NCBI GenBank assembly: GCA_963920705.1
Contig: OY987228.1
Span: forward strand, 19,352,565-19,416,564
Origin: Odiellus spinosus
Lineage: Eukaryota; Arthropoda; Arachnida; Opiliones; Phalangiidae
Length of the DNA stretch: 64,000 nucleotides
Direction of reading: 5' to 3'
Below the pieces are notes generated by a model, which saw only the letters and a list, made by a program, of their open reading frames with translations, was not told the origin of the DNA and searched no databases. Of the stretch, positions 47,930-59,860 are shown in pieces. Positions within the stretch are counted from its first letter, which is position 1. Every line of letters starts with the position of its first letter. The translations under genes and the position numbers were made by a program.

Positions 47930-48265
47930 CAGAAGCCGATGAAACCCTCCTTTGAAGTCTATTACTCCCGGGTCTTGTCTACCCCTCTCTGTATGGGTTA
48001 TTCTCAAAAGGCGCGATTCGTACGCCTCCTAACGGTAGATGTGTTCGGAGCGGGAGCTCGTCGAGCGAATATCTCTAGCAGCCTCGGAGTTCGTCAAAAA
48101 AACGTCGTCGTTTGTGGAGAGAGAGAATTTCTAATTTTCCGTAGCAGGGGGGATGAAGTAGGACCCCTTCTAACTCGTAAAATTGTGAATTTTACCCATA
48201 CAGAGAGGAGCGCTATATGGAACATTGGAGTAGTAGACTTCAAAGGAGGGTTTCATCGGCTTCTG
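47930..48265 (-). mobile_element. Family A TIR element, copy 3 (336 bp)
   Basis: Inverted orientation relative to copies 1 and 2. Perfect 7-bp duplication CAGTTAC (47923-47929 and 48266-48272). It differs from copy 4 at only a handful of positions by eye. The 120-codon frame across it is incidental. Confidence 0.95.
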
Positions 48266-48272
48266 CAGTTAC

Positions 48273-49017
48273 GGATAAAAAATATTTTCCTATTTGAATA
48301 ATAGTTACGGTTTGATTTATTTTTGTATGACGACGGATTTTACTAACCGAAAATATAGTTAAGATATATCTGGGTTTGTTATCATGATTTCGTTTGAAAT
48401 TCCAAAAGATCTTCAAAGTCAAACCCAAAACTTTGCTGTCGTTATTGCATTCCATTTATCACAATAACAACAACAAAAAAACACTATAAATTTCCTTTTT
48501 TGACTCACAATCAACCGTATGTTATACGTAAAAGTTTTAAAAAACTGTTTCTTCCCCATAAAATATTTGGTATTCAATGAGGAGCTGAATAGAGGAGAGC
48601 GAATGAAATAAGGCTTGCAGTTATATCCGAGCAATTTAATATCTGGTTAAATTGCGTGTTTCATTTTTAAACTGATGGTGGCGAATTTAAAGCTGTTACA
48701 AAGTTAAAAGAGTCTGTATAGGATATTAGGTCTAAAATTGGTCTATATATAACGTCTGCGGTTAAATCGAGATAGCTATTGTACGCCGCCAAGAAATCGC
48801 CCGCGAGTATCTTAATAGCTAGAGATATTGCTTTTAGTCTTCGAATAAAAGGATAGAAACGCGCTCCGAGGTCGTAATCTCCTAACAGAAAAGATGAGAT
48901 TTTTTTTTTCCTTCCCTTCTTTCTCACACTTTTTCACTGTAAATAAAAACATTCCCTCGTAGCGACTTAGTTCGAGAAATATCTAAGGTTAGGCCTATTT
49001 TTTCTATACATTATATA
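48273..49017. other. Non-coding stretch
   Basis: AT-rich; minus-strand frames of 71-86 codons have no known motif. Nothing else recognised. Confidence 0.5.
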
Positions 49018-49649
49018 CAGGGTGTTAAGCCTTTAGAAGTGTTCAAACTGTGTCTCTTGAGTGTCCAGAGTGAACGATTGTAAAGTAAGAAAAATAGGGT
49101 ACCATACTAAACAGGGGCTTAATCCCGCCACGAAAATGACACATTTTCATGATTTTTGTAACTATACCAAATATAATATCAGACTATCGGATTAGGGTGA
49201 GATTTTATTTGAAGTCTTTGAACCCCAACCCATACTTCGGATTTCAACTAGACTTTTATAGATATTACACCAAACGATTTCAAAAATTTTAAAATTCATA
49301 GACTCCAGTTTCTTTGAAATTAATCGTACATAGCGAGGGGATGATCACTGCTACACATAATCGGTGTTACTTTGACTGTACTAAACTACTAAGGCAGGAA
49401 CGTGACGGCAGCGGGGGCAAATGTCCCCGCTCTTCTTGCTCTTGTCTTTTTGCCCAGCCCTCTTTTTCAATATCGCAGCCTTTGTTAATAGATGGGTGCT
49501 ATAATAAAAGTTATGACATAGCTAGCGACTATCAAACTTAGTCAGTTACGTAATCGCGCAATCGGTACAGATTTTACTGAAGTGGTGTTAACTCCCGCGG
49601 TCATCTCAACTGACCACTAAAATAGTTTATGGGTTTACGAGTCACCCTG
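49018..49649. mobile_element. Possible TIR element with CAGGGTG ends
   Basis: TATACAGGGTG at the left and CACCCTGTATA at the right bracket about 630 bp. The repeat is only 7 bp plus a TATA flank that may be the duplicated target. The interior has a G/C hairpin (AGCGGGG...CCCCGCT, 49410-49431). No transposase frame. Confidence 0.4.
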
Positions 49650-49655
49650 TATATT

Positions 49656-52517
49656 GATGAATGAGTAGTTCTTTCACTTTAGTATGTCAGCACGATGGTC
49701 ATTGCCGCGTGAGCGATCATTGGACTCGCCGCCTCGTTGAGGCATCCGGCGAAAATGGACATCCCGCGCGCGCTAAAACAATACTCTTCACTTTGACACT
49801 TGATATTAAAGTTTACTTTTTTCTCGCTAGCTATACGATCCATTTCGAGTTGACTAAGACTTGATAGAGACTGTTTTCGTCTAGGGGGCTTATATAAGGA
49901 ACGTAGTTGCATCTATATAGCCTTTAACTCCGTTGTCTATTCTGTCTGGAAAAGTCTGAAAAAAAAAAAATTAAGATTATTTTCTTAAGAAATTTAGTTC
50001 CGCACGGCATGACTCTTAACTTAATTTATTGTATTCATTTTACGACTGACCATTGCGAAATAACTAGTACCGTGACCATAACAATTTCGGCTTCAATAGA
50101 ATCTTTATTTTTGTATGACGCGTGGGAAAAAGGTTAACAATAGAATTCCGAATGTCACTTTTAAAAGGATTTCAAATATTATATTCTTGTTCATGAGGAC
50201 TGACTACTTCCTTCTCTTTGAGATTTATTATTGCGTATAAATCCCCTTCACCTTTTTCTATTATGCAAACTCCTCTTGAACTGAAGCATAGAATATTATC
50301 CTTTTGATTTGGTATAAAGTATAAGTGACAGTATTAAAATCTTCGAGGTAAATATGGTTGAGCATTTGAATTTAGTTTCAAAATCTGCAGCCCAAGTTAT
50401 GAAAATAAGCGCGAAAAATCGAAGAAAATTCTTATTTTAATTTTTCTTTTTAAAATTTATGAAACTTAAGAATCTCCTAGCTTATTTTTCCCTTTAAAGT
50501 TATGTCTTACGTTGTAAGCTATCCAATATTCCCGTAAATTATTTATCTTTCGTGAGAAAACTCCGTCCCCGACACTTGAAAAGCATCGAATTACCAAACA
50601 CGCTATAAATTCTATTAATAGAAGCCTTCTACTTTAAGTAGGTAATCAATTTAGAACGAGAAACGAAAATAAAGGTACTTGTATTTAATCCATATAAAGA
50701 GCGCGGGAAAATACGTAGGCGCAATCGAGCACGCTTTAGGCCTAAATAAGCACGCCGTTGTTCTAAAAGATATTTTCCTTAAAATATTACTAGGGCCCCT
50801 TAAATACGCGTAGTAGGGAAACTTTGCCGAGCCGCGAGCCTGAGAAAGAGAGGCGTATTTATGCATATCAGACACCTTCTCACGCGAAGACGTTGTTTTG
50901 GGTCCCACGCGGCCACCATCCATTGCCTTGATGGGGCATTGGCCCCCCTTTTCTCGTTTCCCCTTCATTTTTCCTATTAAAACGATATATGGTTTACAAC
51001 CCCTCCCTCATGCAGTTACTTACCACCGAAAAATGCCTTTATTTATATTAGCCGCCTCTTTTCGCACTCCCGAAGTGTATAGGGTATACGTCCTAGTTCT
51101 TGCAGCTTCGACGTGGTGGTCACGCGAATTGACGTGAGCAGCACGCGCGTGGTAAAAAACAAGTACCGCAAGTCCACTCTAAGCCTAACATTTTAAGTAC
51201 GCTTTATACTTCAGAAAGGTTCGGAGCCTTTCGTTAAGACTAAAGGTATACATACTCCAAACAATCCAGATATACCCCGAATCTTGAGGCGAATATAAAG
51301 GAAAAAAATCGCGAATTATGGATATTCCTGGGACAAACACGAGTTTCGTTTTTTTCCGCCTCGTTGTCCTTGCAAGGCGCGTGTTTCTAAACAAGCAACG
51401 GAAACTTACAATCCATTCGACTTGGAGAATATATTGGAGGGATGTTGGGGGCAAGAAGAAATACCAGAAGTGTCGTGCCGGGTAAACCACCTCTATAGCT
51501 TCAATAGCTTTCCTATATAGCGCTTATTTTTATGAAAGGTGAATGCGTGGAATGTATACGGCCAGAAAACTGAAGGAACCTATTAAAGAAAGCGCCTTCT
51601 AAGATATTTTCCCGCTCTTTTTTTTTTCTTTTTTACTTATTTTCCCTCCAGAATTTCTCTTCAACCTCGCGCTCACGCTAATGCTAGTCGCTAAAACAAC
51701 AGGTGAACACGCTTTCATGCTTTATTAATTGGTCAAGCCGGACCAGCCCACTATCGGGTCCCTTAATGTTAACAGTCTAATACGTGGCTGTAGAACTTAA
51801 ACACACACCCCCGCTGTATCCAAGGTGTACTCGAGTTCAAGGAGAGTTCACTACGATTTATTTTTTCCATATGAAGTTTATTATTGTTTATTAATCCACC
51901 TCCAGCTTTTACTATTTAGAAAACTCTTCTTGAACTGAAGTATATATTATTATTGGGAGAGAAAATGAGAGAGAATTATGGGAATAGAGGTATGGGCGCA
52001 AAACTCACGGAAAAAAACGAACTTATAAGGTAAATTTAGTAAATGAAGACTTAGAGAACTCTATAACGATTACTCTTCGAGTAACACCCACGTACTGAGG
52101 TATGAGGCCCTCTCTATAAGGCTTGGGGATAAGACTCGGCTTAATAATAAGTCTGAATTATTAAAATTAATAATTTCCCTCGTTTCTATTAATGAAGTTT
52201 CGTTCGTAACGTGACTCTAGACGAGATTCTAAAAGCTTGATGATGTTTTAACGCTATTTTCGTACGGTAGATATATAAGTATATAAACGCGATCAACCAT
52301 TCAATTTAATCTCTTTCCTTAGCCCACCCACCTCACCTTAAAGAGAGAGTGAAAAAGTAGATTTTATGGACAAATTTTATTGGTATAATATTTTGCCAAC
52401 AACAGTCCAAATTAAAATGGCAGTGTGTGATATAGAGACAAATTCTTAGCACGCACCCCGTGCATTACGAATTTGAAATTTGGTATAAATGAACCTAAAT
52501 GAATATACAGTATATTG
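49656..52517. other. Non-coding stretch
   Basis: No gene recognised. Frames of 77-105 codons (49679-49912, 50651-51137, 51185-51490) have no known domain. A moderately GC-rich section spans about 50690-51130. Confidence 0.5.
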
Positions 52518-52524
52518 TTTTTAT

Positions 52525-52861
52525 CAGAAGCCGATGAAACCCTCCTTTGAAGTCTATTACTCCCGGGTCTTGTCTACCCCTCTCTGTATGGGTTATTCTC
52601 AAAAGGCGCGATCCGTACGCCTCCTAACGGTAGATGTTTTCGGAGCGGGAGCTCGTCGAGCGAATATCTCTAGCAGCCTTGGAGTTCGTCCAAAAAACGT
52701 CGTCGTTTGTGGAGAGAGAGAATTTCCAATTTTCCGTAGACAGGGGGGATGAAGTAGGACCCCTTCTAACTCGTAAAATTGTGAATTTTACCCATACAGA
52801 GAGGAGCGCTATATGGAACATTGGAGTAGTAGACTTCAAAGGAGGGTTTCATCGGCTTCTG
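52525..52861 (-). mobile_element. Family A TIR element, copy 4 (337 bp)
   Basis: Same orientation as copy 3 and very similar to it. Perfect 7-bp duplication TTTTTAT (52518-52524 and 52862-52868). Confidence 0.95.
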
Positions 52862-52868
52862 TTTTTAT

Positions 52869-54329
52869 TAAAAATACCGTCTCATCGTCTATTGCCCCGT
52901 TTAATGAATGCGCTGTCTAAAAGCTTAACAGCCGAGTGTAGTTTAAAGATTTAGGCCTGTCAAGAAGCTTAAACATTCTGGCGAGTGCAGCAAGGCGCCA
53001 GTACACGTTTATTTTAAGTCTAGTTACTGATTATTTTCATTGTTTTAAAATGATTACGGGTTGAATTATGCAATATAATACGCGAATAGAAACTATTATT
53101 TAAGTGATTATCTAAAAATGGTAATTATAAAGTTAATTTTAAGGTGACATGACATGGAAGCAAGGGTTCGAGAGAGTTCAAAATGGATAAAACAATAATT
53201 TTTGGTCATAAATGGATCTGCTTTCCATATAAATTGTTTATTTCATTTTCAAAACGTAATTTAATAGCCAAACAAGGAACGGGCTCAATTACGTGAGCTA
53301 TTAAAAGGCCACTTAAGCCATAACTATAATGAAATTGTCACTTACCGATATTATTTTAGTTTTTTCTGCTATACCCTCGGAAAAGTGATTTCTTGTTGAT
53401 TTTACCCTAAGGCTAATTCAGGGCGGTTTGCGTTTGAAAGTAAAGAACGCGATTTTGGCGGGAACGTTGCCTCGGTTACACTCTGATGTTGCGCACGCCT
53501 CGAGCGCGAGCAAATCTTTAATTGGCTACAAACTCGGTTTTAATGGCGATTGGCCATTGAATTTTTTTAAATTTAATTGGTTTATATATACTAATATATA
53601 TTTAGAGATTTGTTTCAAATGACCTAGTAAAACTAAATCACGAAGAATTAATAATTTTGAAAACGGGTGTTTGAAATTTCAGCTGAGAATTTTTTGTAAT
53701 CAAGTGAAAGCTCACGAAAAACTCGTCACGTATTAAGTGTATTTTTCATATTAACTGTTGTACCTCCCCTTTAAAGGCGTATGTCTAAAGCTCCGTTGTT
53801 TCTCTAGCAGTTTGTTTGAACGAGTTATTCCATTAAACGTGGATCGGATCGAATAGGTATAGCAAATTTTCCCCGCGTTTGTTTGAACAATTCGTAACGT
53901 CAGTGTCAATTTTCAGTATAGTATGATGCGCTCGAATATACAGGATGATCGAATATAGACCTATAGCCTAAAACATTTTGCGTGGGATGAACTTTCGTAT
54001 ATCACAGTTCAATTTTAGTACATTAACTTGAATAGTTTATAATATTTTATTTATCTGTTAAATTGGGGTGGTTAATAGAAATCGATGTAAATCTCATGGG
54101 CTTGAATGTTTTCATAGAAAACAATGTAAAACTGCGAAACGATCCAAGTTTCTTTATAGTTAGTCGTTTGCGTTAAATGTTAAAAAAAAACTTGAATGCC
54201 TTGTTATATAAAATAATATCAGTATATTTTCCACTTAACAACAACTCGTGGATAAGGTGTTTATGTATGGTGCTACATTTGTTGGGGATTTTACGATTTA
54301 TTGGGTATGTATCTACGATACCTTCAGAT
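52869..54329. other. Non-coding stretch
   Basis: No gene recognised. A short CpG-richer segment at about 53410-53570 is described under the E2F-like site. Confidence 0.5.
53455..53464 (+). promoter_or_regulatory. E2F-like site with nearby CCAAT words
   Basis: TTGGCGGGAA lies in a locally CpG-rich segment, followed by two inverted CCAAT words (ATTGG at 53521 and 53549). The combination resembles an S-phase gene promoter, but no downstream exon is recognised. Confidence 0.22.
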
Positions 54330-54755
54330 TTTAATCTACGGGACATTCAGATTTAATCTACGGAATATGCAGATTTATTTTTCGGAATATGCAGATTTAT
54401 TTTTCGGAATATGCACATTTAGTTCGGAATATGCCGATCGATTTTTCGGAATATGCCGATCGATTTTTCGGAATATGCCGATCGATTTTTCGGAATATGC
54501 CGATCGATTTTTCGGAATATGCCGATCGATTTTCGGAATATGCCGATCGATTTTTCGGAATATGTCGATCAATTTTTCGGAATATGCCGATCGATTTTCG
54601 GAATATGCCGATCGATTTTTCGGAATATGCCGATCGATTTTTCGGAATATGCCGATCGATTTTTCGGAATATGCCGATCGATTTTGCGGAATATGCCGAT
54701 CGATTTTTCGGAATATGCCGATCGATTTTTCGGAATATGCCGATCGATTCGTCAT
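54330..54755. repeat. 22-bp satellite array
   Basis: About 18 units of 22 bp of the type TCGGAATATGCCGATCGA plus four T. The first few units carry GCAGATTTA in place of GCCGATCGA. Some units are 21 bp (one T fewer, near 54530 and 54595), and one has TTGCGG. CCGA and TCGG in each unit can pair. Open frames of 102-175 codons on both strands are created by the repeat. Confidence 0.93.
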
Positions 54756-55491
54756 TTGTAGATTTAATAAGGGATTGATAGTTTTGTTCGGGAGTCGCAA
54801 AATTGTTAGGGATTTTGAAAATTTGTAGGTGTGGATATAATATCTCTTCCGCGGAAGCAGAAGAGAGAAGAATGATATATATCCCGGATATAACATCCGT
54901 TTTCAATTTAATATTATGCCCATGGCGTAAAAAAAACCTTAAACGTGTATTTTCGCTCTCTTAAAGGTGTATGTAAGTAAGGTTATAAGACGAAGGTAGC
55001 AGTCCCAAACAATAATTTTCCTTGTCGACCCTGGAAAGCTCAGCGAATTAGGCAGAGCGAGAAAATGTGACGTGGTCACGCGAACTTCCCCGGGGACTAA
55101 TTACATTTTATTACGCCTGTTGAACATGCCATTTTATACCATACCTCTATATACACCTCTATATTCGGGTTGTTTTGATAAGGGCAGCCAAATAATGCGA
55201 GACACGTATAAAATATTCCCGCGAGCTTTATACTTGTTCGGTATAGATCGCATCGTTTGGAAATAGCGTTTTCTTTCTTTTAAACCGTGCCGGGTCGCCT
55301 TACTTATATATGTACGGTGTAGAAAAGGGCGCGAGTTTACCGGTGAGTATTAAATTACAAAGGAAATTAATATTTAAATTTTATTTATAATATATAAGCA
55401 CTCCTTTTATTGGAAGTAAAGGTCATGTCTTATTAAAAATTAACTCTATCGCCGATTTCTTGTAGAAAACAAATTGAATTAGAGTAAAACA
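54756..55491. other. Non-coding stretch
   Basis: No gene recognised; a 64-codon frame at 55072-55266 has no known motif. Confidence 0.5.
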
Positions 55492-55570
55492 TTTTCGGAA
55501 AGATCGTTAAACAAGGATTTAAATATATGCCTTATATGAAATAAACATAGCAGTATAAATAAACGATTTT
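55492..55570 (-). mobile_element. Family B fragment
   Basis: ACATTTTCGGAAAGATCGTT and the following bases match the inner part of one end of family B. Neither terminus is present. Confidence 0.5.
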
Positions 55571-55642
55571 CGTTCAGGTGATCCACTTTGATCTGATCGA
55601 TGTAAATTAATTAAAAAACCTAACTTAACATTATATAAGCCA

Positions 55643-56062
55643 TTGTCGATCATTTGAAATTCGATCAATTGGACCAAATCCCTTGTTGATAATTTGGAAG
55701 TCGATCAGTTGGGCCAAACTACTTGTCGATCATTTGAAAGTCGATCAATTTGGCCGAACCCTTTGTTAATAATTTGAAAGTCGATCAATTGAACCAAACC
55801 CCTGGTCGATCGATTAAATCAAACCTCTTGAAAGTCGATCAGACCAAACCCCTTGTCGACCATTTGAAAATCGATCAGTTGGGCCAAACCCCCTTGTCGA
55901 TCATTTGAAAATCGATCAATTGGACCAACCCTTTGTCGATCGATTAAATCAAACCCCTTGTCGACCATTTGAAAATCGATCAATTGGGCCAAACCCTTTG
56001 TTGATCATTTGAAAATCGATCAGTTGAGCGAAACTCTTCGTCGATCATTTAAAAGTCGTTAA
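55643..56062 (+). repeat. About 40-bp GATCGA satellite array
   Basis: About ten units based on TTGTCGATCATTTGAAA, then TCGATCAATTGGACCAAA. Most are 39-41 bp and two are rearranged with ATCGATTAAATCAAAC. A CCTAACTTAAC word just left of it (about 55618) is a decayed form of the CCTAA pentamer, linking it to the TTAGG-cored locus at 5.1 kb. Confidence 0.88.
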
Positions 56063-56562
56063 CTTTTAGATCTATACTTGGATCGGAAGTACGTAAATGA
56101 GTTCTTGATAAAACATTAAAAACTTGACCTCACAGTGGAATACAAACGATTAAAATTATTTTCGATTTCGCGAAAATCTAAATTTGTAATGAGGTCAGCT
56201 TTCATAATGGTTTGAAAATTCTTGAACTTTTTTATATATTCCCCGATTTTATAGTCCATGGTCTCATTTTGTTGCTCTCTATGAGTTCTGTTTCAATATC
56301 TTGGTAACTGAAATCGTCAATTTAAATGAGACTCGTCCTTTAAATAATAATATAATTTGATACGCCGTTTGTATTTATCTACCCATATCATTCTAGTACG
56401 AGTTCTTTTCTAAATTGTTAATGTTGTACAATATCTCTGTATTGAATATATACTAGTAGATCGCGTAATACATATCGCGTAAGAAGTCTTTTTTTCATTC
56501 AATATTTATTGAGCAGCTAATCAATAAGTAAAAAAGACAGTCTATATGAATTTGAGATAGCC
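56063..56562. other. Non-coding stretch
   Basis: AT-rich; nothing recognised. Confidence 0.5.
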
Positions 56563-56566
56563 TTAA

Positions 56567-56683
56567 AGTGAAGCTGTCACCATTTTATTCGAAACATAGA
56601 CTTATAAGGAGGGTTTCATCGGCTTCTGCTAAAACTAAAAACATAATCCATAGGCATTCGAAAAAAATGATGACAGCCTCACT
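56567..56683. mobile_element. Family B element, copy 7, minimal symmetric form (117 bp)
   Basis: AGTGAAGCTGTCACC and its inverse GATGACAGCCTCACT are flanked by TTAA (56563-56566, 56684-56687). Both arms are the TTCGAA-type end. The centre holds a relic of family A. Confidence 0.85.
56599..56628 (+). mobile_element. Family A relic (one terminus)
   Basis: GGAGGGTTTCATCGGCTTCTG is the right terminus of family A with almost nothing else left. It lies inside family B copy 7, so an A element entered a B element and was then mostly deleted. Confidence 0.8.
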
Positions 56684-56687
56684 TTAA

Positions 56688-57147
56688 CATAACTATACGC
56701 ATATTTTTAACGTTTTAATTTAATCACTTTATCTCGGAAAAATATAAATATATTTTAAAGTTTCGTGTTTCATTAATTTTAATTGGGAAAAATTCTAATT
56801 ATAATGTTGTATTAAATTACGATTTAATTCGTACAACTTATTGATTAATGAAATTTAATTTTCCGCAAATCTCAGTTTATATCCTTTAAACCTACAGTAC
56901 AGGATCTATAAAAAAAATTTTGCTCTCTAACCACGAATCTTAACCATTATAAAATAGACTTTATAATACCTTATTTGCATTGCGAAAACCCCCTTCCACC
57001 CCGTTATTGAAAGTTTGAAGGGAACGTGAAAAAGAAAATATTTTTCCTTTTCTCGTTACATATTGATCCATATCTCGTTCTATATTGGTCCATATGTCTA
57101 AAATCTGGATATTCGTCTGGACTATCAAAAAATGGTATTTTGCCAGC
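56688..57147. other. Non-coding stretch
   Basis: AT-rich; opposed 63-codon frames near 56961-57217 are not recognised. Confidence 0.5.
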
Positions 57148-57154
57148 CTCAAAT

Positions 57155-57465
57155 CATGGATTAATCAACCTCACAGGGATAATTCACTCTGGTACGATTT
57201 GCTATACTAGTAGTTGAAGATGTTTGTTTCAAACATGGCTGCCAGATATTTTATCCGGCCTCTCAATTTTACCCCTTTACCGATACAAATCCGGAAGTAA
57301 TCCATGAGAGCATCGTCTGCTTTAGAGTTTTTTTCCCCTTCAATATTTCACCCCGTGTATCGGAAGCTAGAAACTTCCGGTGTAGACAATTTTTGTCACC
57401 AGGGTGCGATTCGAACAATCATTTTTACCAGAGTGAATTATCCCTGTGAGGTTGATTAATCCATG
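57155..57465. mobile_element. Element D2, TIR element (311 bp)
   Basis: A 40-bp perfect inverted repeat starts CATGGATTAATCAACCTCAC and includes AGGGATAATTCACTCTGG. Perfect 7-bp duplication CTCAAAT (57148-57154 and 57466-57472). The first bases and the ACAGGGA word resemble element D1 at 39.4 kb. No coding capacity. Confidence 0.93.
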
Positions 57466-57472
57466 CTCAAAT

Positions 57473-58262
57473 GGTCTCTCAAACATAAGCACCTTTAACC
57501 AATCAGAATTGCTAAGCCTAAAGCTTGTTTAAAAGTTTAGATCTCTAATGCTTTAAATATTTAGGAACATTGACCATTCAGGCATAGTTTTGAAATTAAA
57601 AAAAGATATAATTGATTTTATGTTTTCATCATCCCTTTAGATATCTAAAAGCTTATGGGTTCGACTTTTTGTGGGAAGTGTTTACCGAAGTATCCTATTC
57701 CTTGGCAAGGCCCTGACCTCTTACGGGCACTTTGACGTAATTAAAAGTATCAAATTTACCACATTTTTTTAACCGATCGAGGGCGAACGGGTACTGTTTA
57801 AAAGTGGGAGGGTGTTGAAAGATAGCTAGCTATAGAAGTCAGAAACCAATGTCGCCTAAACTTTCAATGTTAAAAGCGTATCGTTCAAAGGTAAACGTTC
57901 GAAACGATATAGCAAGTCCTTTTTTTTTTTTTTTTTATATATTTTCACATACGATTTTCCCACCAATCTTTGCGCGTTAAATATACGTATTAAATTATAG
58001 TCGACGATGCAATTAAAACTTCGCGCGAAAACCATTTCGGTTCAACCCCCATACTTATTTTTAATATAGTCTAACTTCACGATAACGGAGTACCAAGTTT
58101 AAAATTGTATTTTTTTTAACGATACTGGGAGGAATTAAATGAGCTGTCGTCAGCGTATAGCGAAAAACTAATAATTTTCCATAGCCTTGATACCGATTTA
58201 TACAACTGCCGTTCCTGACAGCATTATCATAATTATTAAGCTATATATGCAGTGTTATACTT
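57473..58262. other. Non-coding stretch
   Basis: No gene recognised; a T run lies at about 57919-57935. Confidence 0.5.
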
Positions 58263-58266
58263 TTAA

Positions 58267-58845
58267 AGTGAGGCACTCGCGTATTGTTCATGAATTCCAA
58301 ATGGAAATTGAGTAGCATTTTCGGAAAGATCGTTAAAAAACGATTCAAAATATATATACATATGGCGTAGAAAAATTTACCACAACAGTAAAAAAACAAA
58401 TTTTACAATCACCATTTGTGAAATGTTTAAAATAAACATTCCTCACAATACTACGTTATTACTATGGTCACATGAATATTTTAGAGCCTATACAGTTAAT
58501 TCTCGCGCGTTCTGACACGTGATAAGGTAGCTTTCACGCCGTATTTTTCGTAAAAGTACTTAATCCAGAAAGTCCTACCTTTCGTATGAAAATTATCGTT
58601 ACTTGCGTCATATATCGGGAAAAATATATTTTTAATATTTGTATTTTGAAGTTTCTTAAAGGCCTGGGATTACTTCTGCCTGTCACCCTGGAAACAAACT
58701 CGCCCACCAGGCCTTCTCTCGCCTTGCTACCCAATAGGAAGCTCAGAAGGTGAGCCCACTTCTAGTGACAGGCAGAAGAAATCCTAGGCCTTTAAGAACT
58801 AAACCCAGAGGTATAAAAATTTTCAATATGGCGTTTCCGGGCAAA
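58267..58845 (-). mobile_element. Family B element, copy 8, host of a family C insertion
   Basis: The left end AGTGAGGCACTCGCG follows TTAA (58263-58266). Typical blocks are present: TTTTCGGAAAGATCGTT, GTGATAAGGTAGCTTTC and AAGTACTTAATCCAGAAAG. It is interrupted at a TTAA by family C copy 2 and resumes with GAACTAAACCCAGAGG and TTTTCAATATGGCGTTT. The far terminus is lost. Confidence 0.8.
58660..58791 (+). mobile_element. Family C TIR element, copy 2 (132 bp)
   Basis: AGGCCTGGGATTACTTCTG and the inverse CAGAAGAAATCCTAGGCCT, with TTAA on both sides (58656-58659, 58792-58795). It lies within family B copy 8. In family B copy 2 the uninterrupted site reads GGGTTTTAAGAACC. Confidence 0.93.
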
Positions 58846-59826
58846 GTTTTAAATTTATTTCTAGTTTTAACATTTTTTTTGTAAATTAATTTATTGGTCG
58901 ATTATGCTTAATTAAAAATTAAAAATAACTTGTTGTTAGATTACATTCTCCCTTTAACACTCTGGAAACAGAGTTAGGCTTAGCGATGGTCAAATTTTTT
59001 TACATAACAATGATTAAAATAAGCCCCTTAAGGTGTATTTTAATCATTTCCCTCGTCTTTTCATTATCCCTTTAAGAAGTTAAGCGGTTTCTCGGGCTAA
59101 GTTGAACGCTATATATGTCGATTTAAAAGCCTTCGAATACGTTAGATCGGGTTTATTGTAACCAAATAATACGGTTTTCGACTTTTCCCGTAACCCTGTT
59201 CTTTGAGAAAAAATATACATGTATATAAAAAGCATGCACTGAAGCTTTTCTCCCCGATCGAGTCACCAGCAGACTGCGATAAGATCGCTTTCGGGACAGT
59301 CACATTCATTCACCTTATGATTTCGTTCTTTAATGCCCAGTTAATATAATTTAAGGCTGGAAGAATATATAGAAGAACTAAAAAAAAAAAACGTAGAAAA
59401 CTACTATCACTATCATTAACTATATTAATTCTAGTTATTCGGACAAATAAATGACCTTACTTCACCACCCAGAAAAAGGTAGAATATTTTGAATTCAATC
59501 CCGTCTTAAAACTCGAACCAAAAGTCTATATAGCTGAAGAAAATTGACCTTTAACCTCTGTTCCCTTTTATTTTTTTTTTGGAGCATGCATACTAGTTCC
59601 GCGTGTTATCCAAAACAGGACCTTTTTTATTTTTTTTGAAGAAATCGCGAAAACAAACTACACAAAGACATATTTTTCGATATTTGGGGCTCTCTCCATA
59701 TCGATAACGGATAAGGCACTCGAAGCAAAAATTGCCTTTATAATCACGAAATGAAGACGTTAAAGTTGAGGGAGGATATTTTAAGGGCGAAACCTAGTAT
59801 TTTACGCACCCCCTAGTATTTCCCTC

Positions 59827-59860
<34 letters not shown>

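Noticed and set aside
47939-48301. 120-codon frame, with a relative at 52489-52954
   Set aside because: Both are frames across family A elements; the shared protein sequence only reflects the shared non-coding repeat.
54301-54906. Five long frames (102-175 codons) on both strands
   Set aside because: All are translations of the 22-bp array in different frames; mutual overlap on both strands argues against coding.
57400-57425. tRNA B-box-like word (GTTCGAATC on the minus strand)
   Set aside because: It lies inside TIR element D2 with no A box, acceptor stem or anticodon arm around it.
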